The notes under the pieces were generated by a model. That model made no database searches. It saw only the letters and a program-made list of their open reading frames with translations, and had not been told where the DNA came from. 42,776 nt of DNA, from contig CAZPYA010000039.1 in the NCBI GenBank assembly GCA_964590255.1, positions 1 through 42,776 of the forward strand, given 5' to 3'. Of the stretch, positions 17,643 to 27,200 are shown piece by piece. The DNA comes from JAKIYB01 sp964590255. Lineage in GTDB: Bacteria > Armatimonadota > Hebobacteria > CAIYQO01. The position numbers and the translations under genes were made by a program. The first letter of the stretch is position 1. Each line of letters starts with the position of its first letter.

Positions 17643-20600
17643 CTATTTCGCCTTCATCCGCTTCTCTTCGCCTGGCTGCAGGGTGACGGCCTGCGTCCAG
17701 CCGGCCAGCGGCCCGCCGGTGCTGCCCTTCAGCGCAGTGGTCACCGCCGTCTCGCCGGGGTTGTGGACGACGACGTCGAAGCCGTTGTCGGTGCGCTGCA
17801 GCACGCGAATCCACAACTCGGATTTATCACAGGTGACAAGGTTGCCGATGAAGAATTCGCCGGCGTCTTTCTCCGGGTCAATGGTGAAATACGCGGCGCC
17901 GTCCTCGCGGCGTGGCACGATGGGCGCCAGTACCTGCTCCGCCGTGCCGGCGCGCCAGACAGCCGCCGTCCAGCGAGGGTTGAGGCCGCTGATGCACCCG
18001 GGCACGCGCATGCCGAGGAAGGCGCGGGAAAGCGTGCCGCTGAACGCGCCGTTCTCCGCCCCCAGGTCGAGGAGGAACTGCGTGCCGCGCACCGCGCCGG
18101 ACTTCGGCGTTACAGTATATCCGGCGACACGCCCGGCAAGGTTGAGCGCGGTGGCGACCCGCACATCGAGCCGATCGCTCAGCGGCATGCCGCTAGGCCA
18201 ACGCATGATAAGCATGCGATAGTTCAACGTGTCGCCGGCCTTGAAGACGCCATTCGGCAACTTCAACCCGAAGGTCGGCACCACTTTTTTACCGTCATAC
18301 GCCACCTGCACGGTGAAGGCGCCATCCAATCCATACACGGTGACATGGCCCAGCGGCGCGCCCCAGGTAAGGTAGCCACCCTTGCCCAGGGTGATCACAC
18401 TGGAGCCTCTCGGCAGTTCGCCAGTATGGGTATAGGCCACCGTTGTCGCCGTATTCGTGTTGAAGTTGGAGAGGATCACGTTCAGCGGCGCGGCGAGGTT
18501 CAACGCCACGGCCTGCTTGAAGGTGATCGTGCCGTAGTTCCACTGCAGCGCCGGCCCGCCGGCTTCGCGGTGGATATCCACGTCTTCGTGCAGCACGGTG
18601 AAGGCGGGCAACTCATTATTCTTCGTGTATGGATACCATCCGTTTATCGTGGGTTGGAACTTCGGCACATAGTCGTCTCGCTTGACGCCGCGGGTGGCGG
18701 TCAGCCGCTCCACCATGAAGTCGCGGGTGCCATACGGCATATTCACGCGAGATGTATACCAGATATTCGAATCCGGCAACGTCTTGCCGTCGGCGGTCAC
18801 CAGCCGCACCTGTCCCTGCGTGCCCACGGCGGGCGCGCTGGTGTCGGTGCCCCAGGGGATGAAGCGCCAGATGTCATATCCGCTGGCGGCCGGACCGTCG
18901 ATGCCCTGGAAGGAGCTCTTTACCCGCGTGCCCACGCCGTATTGGAACACGCTGCCGTCCTCGGTCATGCCCAGGCCGGCGGGCAAGGCGTTGCAGTGGT
19001 CGCCGCACCAGACAAACCAGTGCATCTTGTCATGGACCATGATACCGGTGGCGCGGGCTTCGCCGCCGTCGGCATCCACCACCTTCAGCCAGAGGCCGCG
19101 CTGGCGATCGTGCTGCTCGTCGACGACTGCACTGAACGTCTTAGTGTTCGGCCGGTAGACACGTAGCGCCTCATCGCCGCCCCACACCTCGACGCGGACG
19201 ATGGGCTTCTCGCTGTGCGCGTTGATGAAGAGCTTGTAGCGATAGCTGCCCGGCACCTCGCGGCTGCCCAGCGTGGTGCGGTACATGTTCAGCGCGTGGA
19301 AGCGGTCGATGACCGGCCCGGTGGTGGTGAACACCCGCGGGTTGTTGTGGCTGCCGAAGTAGCCGCCCGCCCATCGGCCGTCCAGTTTCGGCAGGCCGTT
19401 TGACAGCAGATAGGTGGTGGCGCCTTTCGCCGCCGTCGCCACCTGCGCCGGATCGTCCAGCAGGTGCAGCGCCAGCGGGCTGGGATACTCGTAGCTGTCG
19501 ACCAACTCTTCCCATGGTCGCCGGTTGTCCTCTGCGAGTTGGCCGTTTTGATAGACGAACACCGGCCAGGCATCGTAGACGCGGTAATTCCAATATTCGG
19601 TGGGATTATTCTTCGGGCTGATGGGGAAATTCACTGGCCAGCCGACGTCAAAGAACCAGGAGAGCTGGTCGCGCACCTTGCCATCGGTGAGACGTTCCGT
19701 GTGCGGCGGATAGGCCAGGTCACCAGTGAAGCGCATGAAGCGATTGCCGATCCAGTCCTCGAATTCCTGTCCCGGCACGGCGACGAATGTCGCGTCGCAC
19801 GCAGCCTTGCACTCTTTCACGAAGCCGTCCCACTGCTCTTTCGACAGCTTGAGGATCTCTTCACGGAACACCACCACGCTGTAGCCGGACGCCTGCGCGG
19901 CCCTCTTCCAGTCGGCCACCGAGCCTTTGCCGCCGCTCATCTGTGTGCGCGCGCCGACGAGTATCTTGTATGGCTGGTACTTGCCCGCGCTCCAGTCCGT
20001 CCAATCCGCCGGAGTGACGCCGCTATGCCAGGTGAGCGTCTGCTGCACCACCTCCGCCGGCACGCCGTTTTTCTCCACCGCGTCCCAGTCGATGGGCGTG
20101 CGGTTGCCCCAGTCAGGCTGCACCTGATGCTTCACCTGTCCGGTGAAGCCGCCCGGCTTGCCGGTTTTCACCGCCGGTTCGCCCAACCAGTTCAGCAGAT
20201 TCGTCAGTAGCGGAATCCAGTCCGATGTCCGCTGGCCATCGCCGCCCTCCTGCGGTACGCCGGCATACACCGGCTTCTTCAGATCAAACCAGTAGGCTGC
20301 TGGGGTGCCGCCGAAAACAGCCAGTCTGCCTTTGCCCACCTTGCGCACAGCCAACAGCGGCACGGCGCCTTCGGTGGGAGCATCTTTCGTGCGGCCCGGA
20401 TAGTGATTCGAGTGGTCGGCGATGATCTTGTACCGTTTCGTCGTAGGCATCGCGCGCACCAGCACCTGCCAGTTCTTATCTACGTCTATCCCCAGCATAT
20501 GCGGTCCGCGGAACGTGCCCGGTACATAGAAAAGGTGCCGCGCGTCGCGAGTAATCGCTGAGGGTTCGATGGCGTCCGTCCAGTTGAATGAAGACGATTG

Positions 20601-21059
20601 CCAGAAGACGGACGGCGGATTTTTATACTCGTGCGCCTCATCAACCAATTCTTCCCAACGCAGCGCGGCGCCATACGGTTTCAACCAGGTGTTCATCGCC
20701 TCAAACAGCGGCAGCCCCTCCAGGAAGCAGTTTTGAAACACCAGTACCCCGCCGCCCGCCTTCAAGTGGGCATCCAGCATGGCGGTCAACTCCGTGGCGG
20801 GCATATCGGTGGTCCAGCCGACGAGTGACGGCACCACGATGACGTGATATTTGCGCAGCATTTCCGGCGTTAGTTTCACCGTGGAGCGCATCTCGTCGCC
20901 CGGGAAACCCAAATTGAAACCGGCGTCCGCCAGCAGCTTCACATAAGGCGGTGGCGGCGTTGGCCCGGTGAAGGCTCGGCCATCCTTTTCCAGAATGCTG
21001 ACGCCCGCCAGGGTTGCGGCACAGATGAACAGGCACAAATATACGGCGACGAACTTCAT
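17643..21059 (-). CDS. Giant exported GATase-like/degenerate-PHP protein
   Basis: 1138 aa. MKFVAVYLCLFICAATLAGV at 21059 is the signal peptide, with GGAG 7 nt upstream; sequence further upstream in frame to 21170 is not coding-like. The N-terminal 330 residues carry the GATase-like fold (YHVIVVPSLVGW, KAGGGVLVFQNCF, VGKGRLAVFGGTPAAYWF). The PHP-like segment near residue 368 reads GARTQMSGGKGSVADW, then SGYSVVVFREEI and FVAVPGQEFEDWIGNR; motif-I histidines are missing. The C-terminal beta-rich part has GDHCNALPAGLG, SGLNPRWT and VHNPGE, aligned with the paralogues. It is the first gene downstream of the 460 bp gap with the MITE-like element, so it could begin a separate transcript, although I found no clear promoter there. 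Confidence 0.78.
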   Translation of the reverse strand: MKFVAVYLCLFICAATLAGVSILEKDGRAFTGPTPPPPYVKLLADAGFNLGFPGDEMRSTVKLTPEMLRKYHVIVVPSLVGWTTDMPATELTAMLDAHLKAGGGVLVFQNCFLEGLPLFEAMNTWLKPYGAALRWEELVDEAHEYKNPPSVFWQSSSFNWTDAIEPSAITRDARHLFYVPGTFRGPHMLGIDVDKNWQVLVRAMPTTKRYKIIADHSNHYPGRTKDAPTEGAVPLLAVRKVGKGRLAVFGGTPAAYWFDLKKPVYAGVPQEGGDGQRTSDWIPLLTNLLNWLGEPAVKTGKPGGFTGQVKHQVQPDWGNRTPIDWDAVEKNGVPAEVVQQTLTWHSGVTPADWTDWSAGKYQPYKILVGARTQMSGGKGSVADWKRAAQASGYSVVVFREEILKLSKEQWDGFVKECKAACDATFVAVPGQEFEDWIGNRFMRFTGDLAYPPHTERLTDGKVRDQLSWFFDVGWPVNFPISPKNNPTEYWNYRVYDAWPVFVYQNGQLAEDNRRPWEELVDSYEYPSPLALHLLDDPAQVATAAKGATTYLLSNGLPKLDGRWAGGYFGSHNNPRVFTTTGPVIDRFHALNMYRTTLGSREVPGSYRYKLFINAHSEKPIVRVEVWGGDEALRVYRPNTKTFSAVVDEQHDRQRGLWLKVVDADGGEARATGIMVHDKMHWFVWCGDHCNALPAGLGMTEDGSVFQYGVGTRVKSSFQGIDGPAASGYDIWRFIPWGTDTSAPAVGTQGQVRLVTADGKTLPDSNIWYTSRVNMPYGTRDFMVERLTATRGVKRDDYVPKFQPTINGWYPYTKNNELPAFTVLHEDVDIHREAGGPALQWNYGTITFKQAVALNLAAPLNVILSNFNTNTATTVAYTHTGELPRGSSVITLGKGGYLTWGAPLGHVTVYGLDGAFTVQVAYDGKKVVPTFGLKLPNGVFKAGDTLNYRMLIMRWPSGMPLSDRLDVRVATALNLAGRVAGYTVTPKSGAVRGTQFLLDLGAENGAFSGTLSRAFLGMRVPGCISGLNPRWTAAVWRAGTAEQVLAPIVPRREDGAAYFTIDPEKDAGEFFIGNLVTCDKSELWIRVLQRTDNGFDVVVHNPGETAVTTALKGSTGGPLAGWTQAVTLQPGEEKRMKAK

Positions 21060-21276
21060 GGCGCACTCCAATAGACAGAGGATGTGGCAGCGAGAGGCAT
21101 ATAGAGGTGATGATGACTCGCTACCTGTTCGTTCGCCTGAAACGACGGACATCCTGCCGTAACGGGGCAAAACACGGGAAATGCAGCGAGATCGGCAGGA
21201 CTGACACCTCCGCCCATCCGCTCATTCCGATGATGCACAACCTCACCACCCGCGAGCCATCGATCAAAAGAGTCTC
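21060..21276. other. Part of a 460 bp gene-free stretch, no gene found
   Basis: This left half of the 460 bp gap holds no ORF with a plausible start or recognisable product. The minus strand should contain any promoter for the gene at 21059, but I see only a TATATG hexamer without a matching -35 box. The right half (21277-21519) holds the fold-back element and about 80 bp more without a gene. Confidence 0.5.
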
Positions 21277-21440
21277 AGAAACTGTCTTCAAAGTGATCGT
21301 AGTCGGATCATGGAGGCTGGTTCGTGGCTGGCCAGGCGGATTCGCGAGAGTGTATCGAGTGATACATGCCAGCGAATCCAACGCCGCCAGGCGCGAACCA
21401 GACCCGTGAGACGACTGCGAGCACTTTGAAGACAGTTTCT
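21277..21440. mobile_element. 164 bp fold-back MITE-like element
   Basis: The left end starts AGAAACTGTCTTCAAAGTG and the right end is its inverted complement (CACTTTGAAGACAGTTTCT). Complementarity continues inward with few mismatches, through CTGGTTCG/CGAACCAG and GATTCGC/GCGAATC to a central GTATC-GAGT-GATAC hairpin, so the whole element is one long imperfect palindrome. It has no ORF of its own. Flanking bases give no clear target duplication, so the exact ends could be off by a few bases. The terminal repeats look like those of an insertion sequence that would supply transposase from elsewhere; none lies in this window. Confidence 0.7.
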
Positions 21441-21519
21441 CCGTAGCGTTGCGAGGCGCGTCCGAGTGTTGTATCGAACGCGCCCCGCGATGCTTATAGA
21501 GACTCTCGCGTTCAACCGC

Positions 21520-24183
21520 TTAGAAACTCGCCACCCAGTTCCCCTTCGAACGCGGATGATATGGCAGATGCGCCCAGTCGCCGATGGTCAAGCCGCTGGC
21601 CTGCAGGCCGGGCTCTTGTGCCGGAGAGTAGAGGGTGCCGTGCAGGTTCGCGACATCGAAGTCGAGGTCGACCGGCACTGCCGCCGACAGACTGATGCCC
21701 GGGCCGTCGAGCGTGCGTAGGCCGATGACCGCCAGCCGCTGCGAGCCTGCGTCCGCCAGCACCGCTTCCGCGACGATGGTGTAGCCCAGCGCCTGCACCG
21801 GCTGCAGGCCGGCGAGGTAGACCGCCCCGCAGTCTGGCAGGCATACCGCGCCGCCATCCATGTGCACGGCATCTTTGCTGACGCTCACCGCGAAGCACAG
21901 CGCGCCTTCGGCCGCGCGGTCGGCCATCTCCAGCCGCCAGCGCTTGTAGCGCGGGAAGCGCCCGTCCGCGATGTCCTCTTTGCCGGTGTTGTTGAGGCCG
22001 TAAATATAGCTCGGTCGCCAGGTCGGCTCCTCTACCACCACGCGGTGGGCGCCGGCATCGAGGATCTGCACGAATAACTCACCCTTCTCATCATCGGTGA
22101 GACCGGCGGCGCCGGTGAAGCTGCGTCCGGGGGCGGCGATGGTGCGCGCCTGCCCGCCGGTGAGACGGTACTGTCCGTCGCCGAGATCGGTTACCGAACC
22201 GGCGCAGTGCAGATGGGTGCCGAAGCGCAGCGGGTCCTGCGCGACAAAGGCGTCCTGCAGCACGATGCTGCCGGTCTGGTAGTCGAGGATGAAGAGGCGC
22301 TCCGCCAATCGCACGCCCCACTTCGGATGCACCACCCCGGTAACAACGGCGTGGGCGTAGACAAAGCGGTCGGTCACGAGACAACGGCGAATGACCGGGC
22401 TGCATTCCGGGCCGATCTCGCCCGGCAGGTACATGCCGTCGGTGATCGAGCCGCCATCCTCAATGCACAGCGTGTTGTCCAGCGCGCTGCTCAAGCCATA
22501 GCCGAACAGATTCATCAGCACCGGCGCATCATCCACGCGCGCTTCAAAGGCGCCCATGGGCAGGTTGGAACAGCGGTTGTGCGGCTGCACGCTGTAGCTG
22601 GACCGCGCACCGTAGAGCAAACCGGACGAGAACGACACCGCCATCTTCGGGGTGCTCTGCGTGGCGCAGATAATCGAACCGATATCGCGCACGAAGAGCG
22701 GCTGCTTCGGGAACTCCGCGGCCGGTACGCCGATCGGAGCGTAGAGCAGATCGAAGATCGTCGCGTCGACATTGCCCATGTTCGCCATTTCCTGGTCGTA
22801 AAATGCCTGGTATATGGCATCGATGCCTTGCGTGGGGTGGAATCGGCAGGCGAAAGCGGTCAGCTCGCGATGCTCCACGGTGCGCTTGCCGCGCTGCATC
22901 TCCTGCCCGTTTGGCGTCAGGTAGCTGGCAAGCAGCGCGTCGCCCATGTTGTCCAGGTAGGCGCTCTCCGCCAGCTCGGGCCGCATGCCGCCGAAGGTCT
23001 GCGCCGCGGCGCTGTAGCGCGCGAGGAATTTCGGGAAGAAGGTGGACCAGGCCGTCTTGCCTCCCGCGGGGAACACCTGCTGGCTGGCGGCACACAGCCC
23101 GTTGAAGAATGGCAGCGCCTTCTTCGCGATGGGCAGATCTTCGTAGAAGGCCATCGCGGCGACCGCTACGCCGAACCACGCTCCCAGCGTGTGCGGGTCG
23201 GTGCTGGGGCACCCCATGTAGCCGCGCTGCAGGATGGTGAAGTCATACATTTTGCGCAGGTATTCGTCCGCCTTCGCCAGGATCGTCCGCTGCTCGTCGG
23301 CGGAGAAGGCATCGCGCAGATATTCCCACGCCAGGCCGGTAAAATAGAGCTTGAAGCCTACCCCGCGGTCGTTGTCGCCGCCCATCAACATCGGGTCGGG
23401 GCGGCTGCTCCAGGACTCTTTTTCGCAGAGCGCGACGATGGCCTTGCGCACAATGTCGATCAGCCGACTGTCCTGTGTAATCAGTGCCACCAGCGCGCCG
23501 ATGTCGAGGACGCTGGAGATGTCCTGGATAGCATTAAGGTCGCCGAACTCCAACACCTTCTCCACCGCGCGCTCGAAAATGGGCGTGCCGGGCAGGCGTT
23601 GCCGCAAGCCATCAAGCTCATCGGCGGTGACGTAGATGCGCGGGTGGCTCGCGGTGGCCGGCGCCAACGGCACGTCCTGTCGGTCGTCCTGGCGAATCTC
23701 CATCGAGCGCATATCCATCCACTGAATGCGGTCGCGGGCGTTCTCCACGAACTCCAGCGCCACCGTCGTCTCGCCATCGCCTTCAACCTCAAAACCGAAG
23801 TCGGCGCCCAGGCGATTCTCCGCCACTTTGTCCGGCCCAGGCATGGCGAACCACAACCCGCCGAGCAGATGTCCGTTGACCCGGGTTTTTGCCATCGGCA
23901 TGGCCATTTCTCCGTCGATGTGGTTCAAGTCCCACGGGCCGACGAGCACGCGCTGACCGTCCGGCACCTGCACCATGGGGATGCGCGCGGTGTCCATGTC
24001 GAAGGCGCCCGGCTTCGTCTCGATGCGGCAACGATAGCGCCCCGGCGGCAGCATCGCGCTGAAGCTGAAGCATGGACCGTCGACGCGGATGTCGGTGATG
24101 ACATCGCACACGTCGCGCCAGCCCTGGGGCTCCCAGCGGCTGGGCGCAGGTTCGAGAACGGCGATGAGGTCGGCATTATACAT
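21520..24183 (-). CDS. Heparinase II/III-like alpha/alpha toroid protein
   Basis: 887 aa, no signal peptide. The first 170 residues are a beta-sandwich (GPWDLNHIDGEMAMPMAK, then an ETTVALEFVE strand). SHPRIYVTADELDGLRQRL near residue 179 marks the start of the helical toroid, as in other alginate-lyase/heparinase relatives. The toroid runs to about 500. The C-terminal beta-sandwich opens with VQPHNRCSNLPMGAFEA near 530, the position where heparinase II/III proteins carry a histidine-containing block. The ATG at 24183 follows GGAG by 11 nt, a somewhat long spacing. It lies 62 bp downstream of the first giant protein and presumably shares its promoter. Likely substrate class: an acidic oligosaccharide; the enzyme activity is inferred only from the fold. 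Confidence 0.7.
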   Translation of the reverse strand: MYNADLIAVLEPAPSRWEPQGWRDVCDVITDIRVDGPCFSFSAMLPPGRYRCRIETKPGAFDMDTARIPMVQVPDGQRVLVGPWDLNHIDGEMAMPMAKTRVNGHLLGGLWFAMPGPDKVAENRLGADFGFEVEGDGETTVALEFVENARDRIQWMDMRSMEIRQDDRQDVPLAPATASHPRIYVTADELDGLRQRLPGTPIFERAVEKVLEFGDLNAIQDISSVLDIGALVALITQDSRLIDIVRKAIVALCEKESWSSRPDPMLMGGDNDRGVGFKLYFTGLAWEYLRDAFSADEQRTILAKADEYLRKMYDFTILQRGYMGCPSTDPHTLGAWFGVAVAAMAFYEDLPIAKKALPFFNGLCAASQQVFPAGGKTAWSTFFPKFLARYSAAAQTFGGMRPELAESAYLDNMGDALLASYLTPNGQEMQRGKRTVEHRELTAFACRFHPTQGIDAIYQAFYDQEMANMGNVDATIFDLLYAPIGVPAAEFPKQPLFVRDIGSIICATQSTPKMAVSFSSGLLYGARSSYSVQPHNRCSNLPMGAFEARVDDAPVLMNLFGYGLSSALDNTLCIEDGGSITDGMYLPGEIGPECSPVIRRCLVTDRFVYAHAVVTGVVHPKWGVRLAERLFILDYQTGSIVLQDAFVAQDPLRFGTHLHCAGSVTDLGDGQYRLTGGQARTIAAPGRSFTGAAGLTDDEKGELFVQILDAGAHRVVVEEPTWRPSYIYGLNNTGKEDIADGRFPRYKRWRLEMADRAAEGALCFAVSVSKDAVHMDGGAVCLPDCGAVYLAGLQPVQALGYTIVAEAVLADAGSQRLAVIGLRTLDGPGISLSAAVPVDLDFDVANLHGTLYSPAQEPGLQASGLTIGDWAHLPYHPRSKGNWVASF

Positions 24184-24245
24184 AACGAAAGATACTCCTT
24201 GCGTAGTACTGCTGTGTTTCGGCAGGCATAACGGTATTTCCCTCT

Positions 24246-27200
24246 TTATGGGCCAAGTTTCCAGTCGATAGTTTTCAACTCACCCGGTTGCAGGACGCAG
24301 TCGACAGGCGGCGGCGCGCCCAGCGCCGGATGCAGGCGCAGCGTCAGCGGCATCGGCAGATCGGTGACGTTATTCACCGACGCGCGCACGTAGCTTTTCG
24401 CGTCTGACGTAACGCCGATGCGCGCTTCGGGATGATTGGCAATGACCGGGTGGCCGGCAAAAATGCGATGGTTGCCCTGGCGGGTATCCAGCGAGAAAAA
24501 GCCCTGGTTGATGAGCGGGTCGACAGCACTGGGCTGCCATTGCTTGCGGTCGAGATCGAACCAGGCGAAGGTCCAGTTCGGGTTCATCCCCGCCACGCGC
24601 ACCGGTAAGCGCACCGGCAGATCGGCGTAGGAGACGGTGCCGGCGAATCCATAGTCGGCGGGTGCCAACTCCAGTAGGAATTTCGTGCCGGCCACCGTGC
24701 CGGCCTTCACGTCCTTCACCGTATATGCGGGCTTGCCGCGCAGGCCCATCGTCTGCACGAAGCGCTCCCAATCGGCGGTGTTTGGTGCTTCGCCGGCGCG
24801 GCCGTGCATGGCGATATAGCGATAGCGCAGCGTCTCGCCGGCTTGCATCTCGCGCGGCAGCTCGGCATAGGACAGGTTCAGATGCGTGCTGCCGGTGCGC
24901 GCGGTGAGAGCCAGCCGGTAGCCGTCGTCGAGTACGACCACGCCGGTGGAGCCCCATAGAGAGGGAAACGCACAAGCATAACTGCCCGGCGCGGCCTTGC
25001 CGTAAGCATTATATGGTTTGCCCTGACTCATCCCCGCTACCGTCGTCTCGGGAGTGACCATCGCATAGTGGTCGCCTTCACCCGGCTGGGGTGTGTGGAA
25101 CATATAGAACAACGTCAGGCTATCCAGCCGCATCGGTCGCGCGAAGGTAAGCATGCCTTCCATCAGCACCACCCCCGGATCATGCGCGCGCGGCGTCAGG
25201 TTCAGGTAGCGATAACGAATCTTCACGCCTTCGACCTCCAGCCGCGGCGTCTTCTTGCTCCAGGCATCGACATCGCGGGGAAAGGCGCCGATCAGCGTAT
25301 CGTCTTGCAACAGGCCGTCACGCGAACAGACGGGCACCTCCATGCGCGATTCATAGGCATATCCATCGGGCAGATGGCGAAAATTCGGAATGGAGAAGAG
25401 CGGTGTCACATGCATGCCGATGGGCCGCATGCCGCCGTCCAAATCGGGCGGCAGGATGTTGAAGTGGCGCTCGCTATATCCGGCGCAGATGCCGAAGGCA
25501 GTCATTTTACGCTGATACGGCGCGGTGGGACCGGTGAGATACGCGCCTACCTCATCCACTTGCACGGCGTCACAGATGGAATTGCTGCGGTCGGCGCACA
25601 TGAAGCGCCAATTGAGGTAGTCGCGCACGTCGATGCCGCCGGTAATCGCGCGCTTGCCGTTCGCATCGGTAATCTCGGCGGTTAGTCTGCGCTGCTGGTC
25701 GTGCGGCAAAACGAATGAGAGGCGAATATCGGTCATCCCCGGCTTGAAGCGCCGCAGTAACGTCGGGCCGTCATAGACACTCACCTCGGTGATCGGCACG
25801 GCTGCGCGCGCAGCGAGCTTCACCACATATTCCTCGGTGCCGGGCAGCCACCATTTGCCGCCAGTGACGCGGGCGTTGTTGACAGCGTTCCAGTCGGTGA
25901 CAATCGGCCCGTCGCTGACGAAGCCCAGATACGAGCCGTAATACATGTAATTTTGGTAGAACTTCGTCAGGTTCTCCGGCTTGTCGCGCAAGATGTAGTT
26001 GCACATGCGCCCGGCGGCAGCGGTCAACTGCGCGTCGTCATACACCATCTCCACCGCCATCGGAAAGGGATCGTCTTGAATGCCCTGCACATACCGATAG
26101 CTCTCCAGCGAGGTGTCTTCCGCTTCCGCCTGCTTTCCGGCAATAGTGGTGCGAATGGGCATCATGTTATACATGCTCAGGTCCCAGGCCTTCAGCGGGG
26201 CGTGTGTCAAATCATACGGCCCATTGGGGACCGTGCCGATATTGAACCACCAGTTCGGCTTCACGATCGTCGTCGTATCCGGAGAAAAAACGGCATCAGG
26301 GGGCCAGACGAAATCACCGAACACTACGTAGCGCGTGCCGCTGCCGTCTTTGTAATCGAGTCCCGGCATCGCGCAGAAATCAGCCGTCGACGCGTCGGCG
26401 CAGACTTTACGCAATTGCTCCCACTTCGCCGGGGTCATCGCTTCCAGCCGCTCGGTGAACGCCACCCACTGCAGGCCCAGCGCCTTCGCCTTCATGATGA
26501 GCGTCGTTGGCGCTGCCTTGCCGTCGGAGAGCGTCGAATGCAGGCCGATGACGCCGCGCGCGGGATTTTTGCACGGATCGTGGCTAAGGTCGAGCTTCGC
26601 CCAGTCCACCAGGTTCGGCTTCTCCCAACTGTTCTCCAGCGCTTTCAACTCTCCCTGGCCGACGACGGGCGATTTACACGCAAAACCTGCCAGCCAGCCA
26701 AGGGCGTTGGCATACAGCTTGCCAAAATCGCTGCCCTTCATACCGTTGCCGCGCTCCAGCGCAATGTCGCCATACGCGGGCAGCCACTGCCCGAGGAACG
26801 TCTCCATGGGACTGATGCCGGTGAGGACGATAGCGCCGGCGCCGTAGGCCCGCGCCGCCAGCAGCGGCGGAGAGCTTTTGTAGGCACCGGGTTTCGTCAG
26901 GCCTTCTGCATTGAGGCCGCCTACCCATATCGACGATGCCTCCGGCATGCCGGTCACCAGCACCGTCCACTCCGGCGACACGATAATGGGACAGGATTTG
27001 TAGTTGTCGTCACGTGTCGCGGGATACCAGATGCCCTTCACCCCGGTGGTCACCGCGTGCGCGGTGATGCGATCGGTGTAAGCGTATCTCACGTTGAAGC
27101 CCACCGGCGAGGTGAAGGTATTCACCGGATCCTGCACCAGCTCCCATGGCATCGCGGCGCCGAAGGGGGTGAGAAACGCATCCGTCTTCTCGCTGTAGTA

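Noticed and set aside
17629..17814. Upstream extension of the giant gene starting at 17628
   Set aside because: Arg-rich, overlaps the preceding paralogue and would hide a clean signal peptide.
21056..21515. Short frames in the 460 bp gap
   Set aside because: They cross the fold-back element or lack start context and resemble no protein.
22207..24231. 674-codon plus-strand frame opposite the heparinase-like gene
   Set aside because: No recognisable motif, composition typical of a complementary-strand frame, while the minus strand has lyase motifs and a ribosome site.
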